A DNA stretch of 49,382 nucleotides, from positions 1 to 49,382 of the forward strand of contig JANQFB010000301.1 of NCBI GenBank assembly GCA_028278085.1, read 5' to 3'. Shown here piece by piece: positions 49,215-49,382 of the stretch; position 1 is the first letter of the stretch; the number at the start of each line of letters is the position of its first letter. The stretch comes from Chitinophagales bacterium. Its GTDB lineage: Bacteria; Bacteroidota; Bacteroidia; Chitinophagales; JANQFB01. The translations under genes were made by a program, and so were the position numbers. The notes under the pieces were generated by a model that saw nothing but the letters and a program-made list of their open reading frames with translations, was not told the DNA's origin and did no database searches.

Positions 49215-49382
49215 ATGGAAATTAAAGCCAGTACACTCAAACAGTTTAAAAGAGAACTCAAAGAAGTTATTGTATCGCAAGTCGTCATGTATCATCATAT
49301 TAGCATTGATGAAGACGCCACCATTTACACTGCCGAGGTCAGAGACCGGGAAATGTATATAACCATTCCGGGTAAACGCATT
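49215..49382 (+). CDS. Partial protein of unknown function (runs off the window)
   Basis: Not in the ORF track because it has no stop. The frame from ATG 49215 is open to the last base (56 codons): MEIKASTLKQFKRELKEVIV...ISIDEDATIYTAEVRDREMYITIPGKRI. It begins with an amphipathic helix, then beta-like sequence. No family can be assigned from this fragment. Confidence 0.55.
   Translation, partial: MEIKASTLKQFKRELKEVIVSQVVMYHHISIDEDATIYTAEVRDREMYITIPGKRI

Overview
The window is from a member of the Bacteroidota, most like a Saprospiraceae/Chitinophagia-type organism. The evidence is several large secreted proteins ending in type IX secretion (T9SS, Por_Sec_tail) sorting domains, lipoproteins with Bacteroidota-style lipoboxes, a beta-propeller sensor kinase paired with a LytTR regulator, and a Bacteroidota-type tyrosine recombinase. 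No rRNA, tRNA, CRISPR array, transposase or conjugation gene was recognised.

Region 1 (1-19.6 kb) is ordinary chromosome with balanced base composition. It holds the 3' part of glyA, a PKD/T9SS protein, two lipoproteins, a trypsin-like T9SS protease, an SGNH-type membrane protein, a 1272-residue FG-GAP/VCBS adhesin-like protein, a GNAT/YoaP acetyltransferase, an M64-type metallopeptidase with many SPC-like repeats, a LytTR response regulator and its Reg_prop histidine kinase. Intergenic gaps hold palindromic repeats.

Region 2 (19.63-20.94 kb) is an AT-rich hicB-hicA-like toxin-antitoxin pair lying between two 29-bp direct repeats (28/29 identical). One repeat is the last 29 bases of an iscA/hesB-type gene. 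The other still encodes a workable version of the same C-terminus. This is the signature of site-specific insertion at the 3' end of a housekeeping gene.

Region 3 (about 21.1 kb to beyond the window end) is a large AT-richer integrated element. It starts with a tyrosine recombinase, followed by two short leftward genes, a control region with five tandem 11-bp repeats, and then about 22.5 kb of tightly packed, often overlapping rightward genes (23574-46151). That block reads as: regulators and a winged-helix Rep-like protein; a first amidase; small unknown proteins; a membrane/structural block (TM-coiled-coil protein, LEA-2-like protein, transglutaminase-fold membrane protein, a 243-aa candidate structural protein, a tandem family of small beta-rich proteins, coiled-coil, annexin-like and peptidoglycan-binding membrane proteins, spanin-like proteins); a DNA-processing block (N6-adenine methyltransferase, 1277-aa SNF2-type helicase, RadA/RecA-like ATPase); and a second amidase followed by a terminator. 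Leftward genes after it encode a transglutaminase-fold protein whose catalytic Cys is Ala, and a 510-aa helical-repeat protein. The final 0.7 kb is AT-rich, non-coding and unusually full of inverted repeats, then a partial gene runs off the end.

Interpretation (inference): the element resembles a provirus or virus-like integrative element. It has integrase, lysis enzymes, membrane-anchored putative structural proteins and DNA-handling enzymes, but I recognise no terminase, portal, HK97-type capsid, tail, relaxase or type IV secretion gene. It is therefore a candidate for an undescribed, possibly tailless and membrane-containing, Bacteroidota virus lineage, or another kind of mobile element with a cell-envelope-crossing apparatus. 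Its right boundary was not found.
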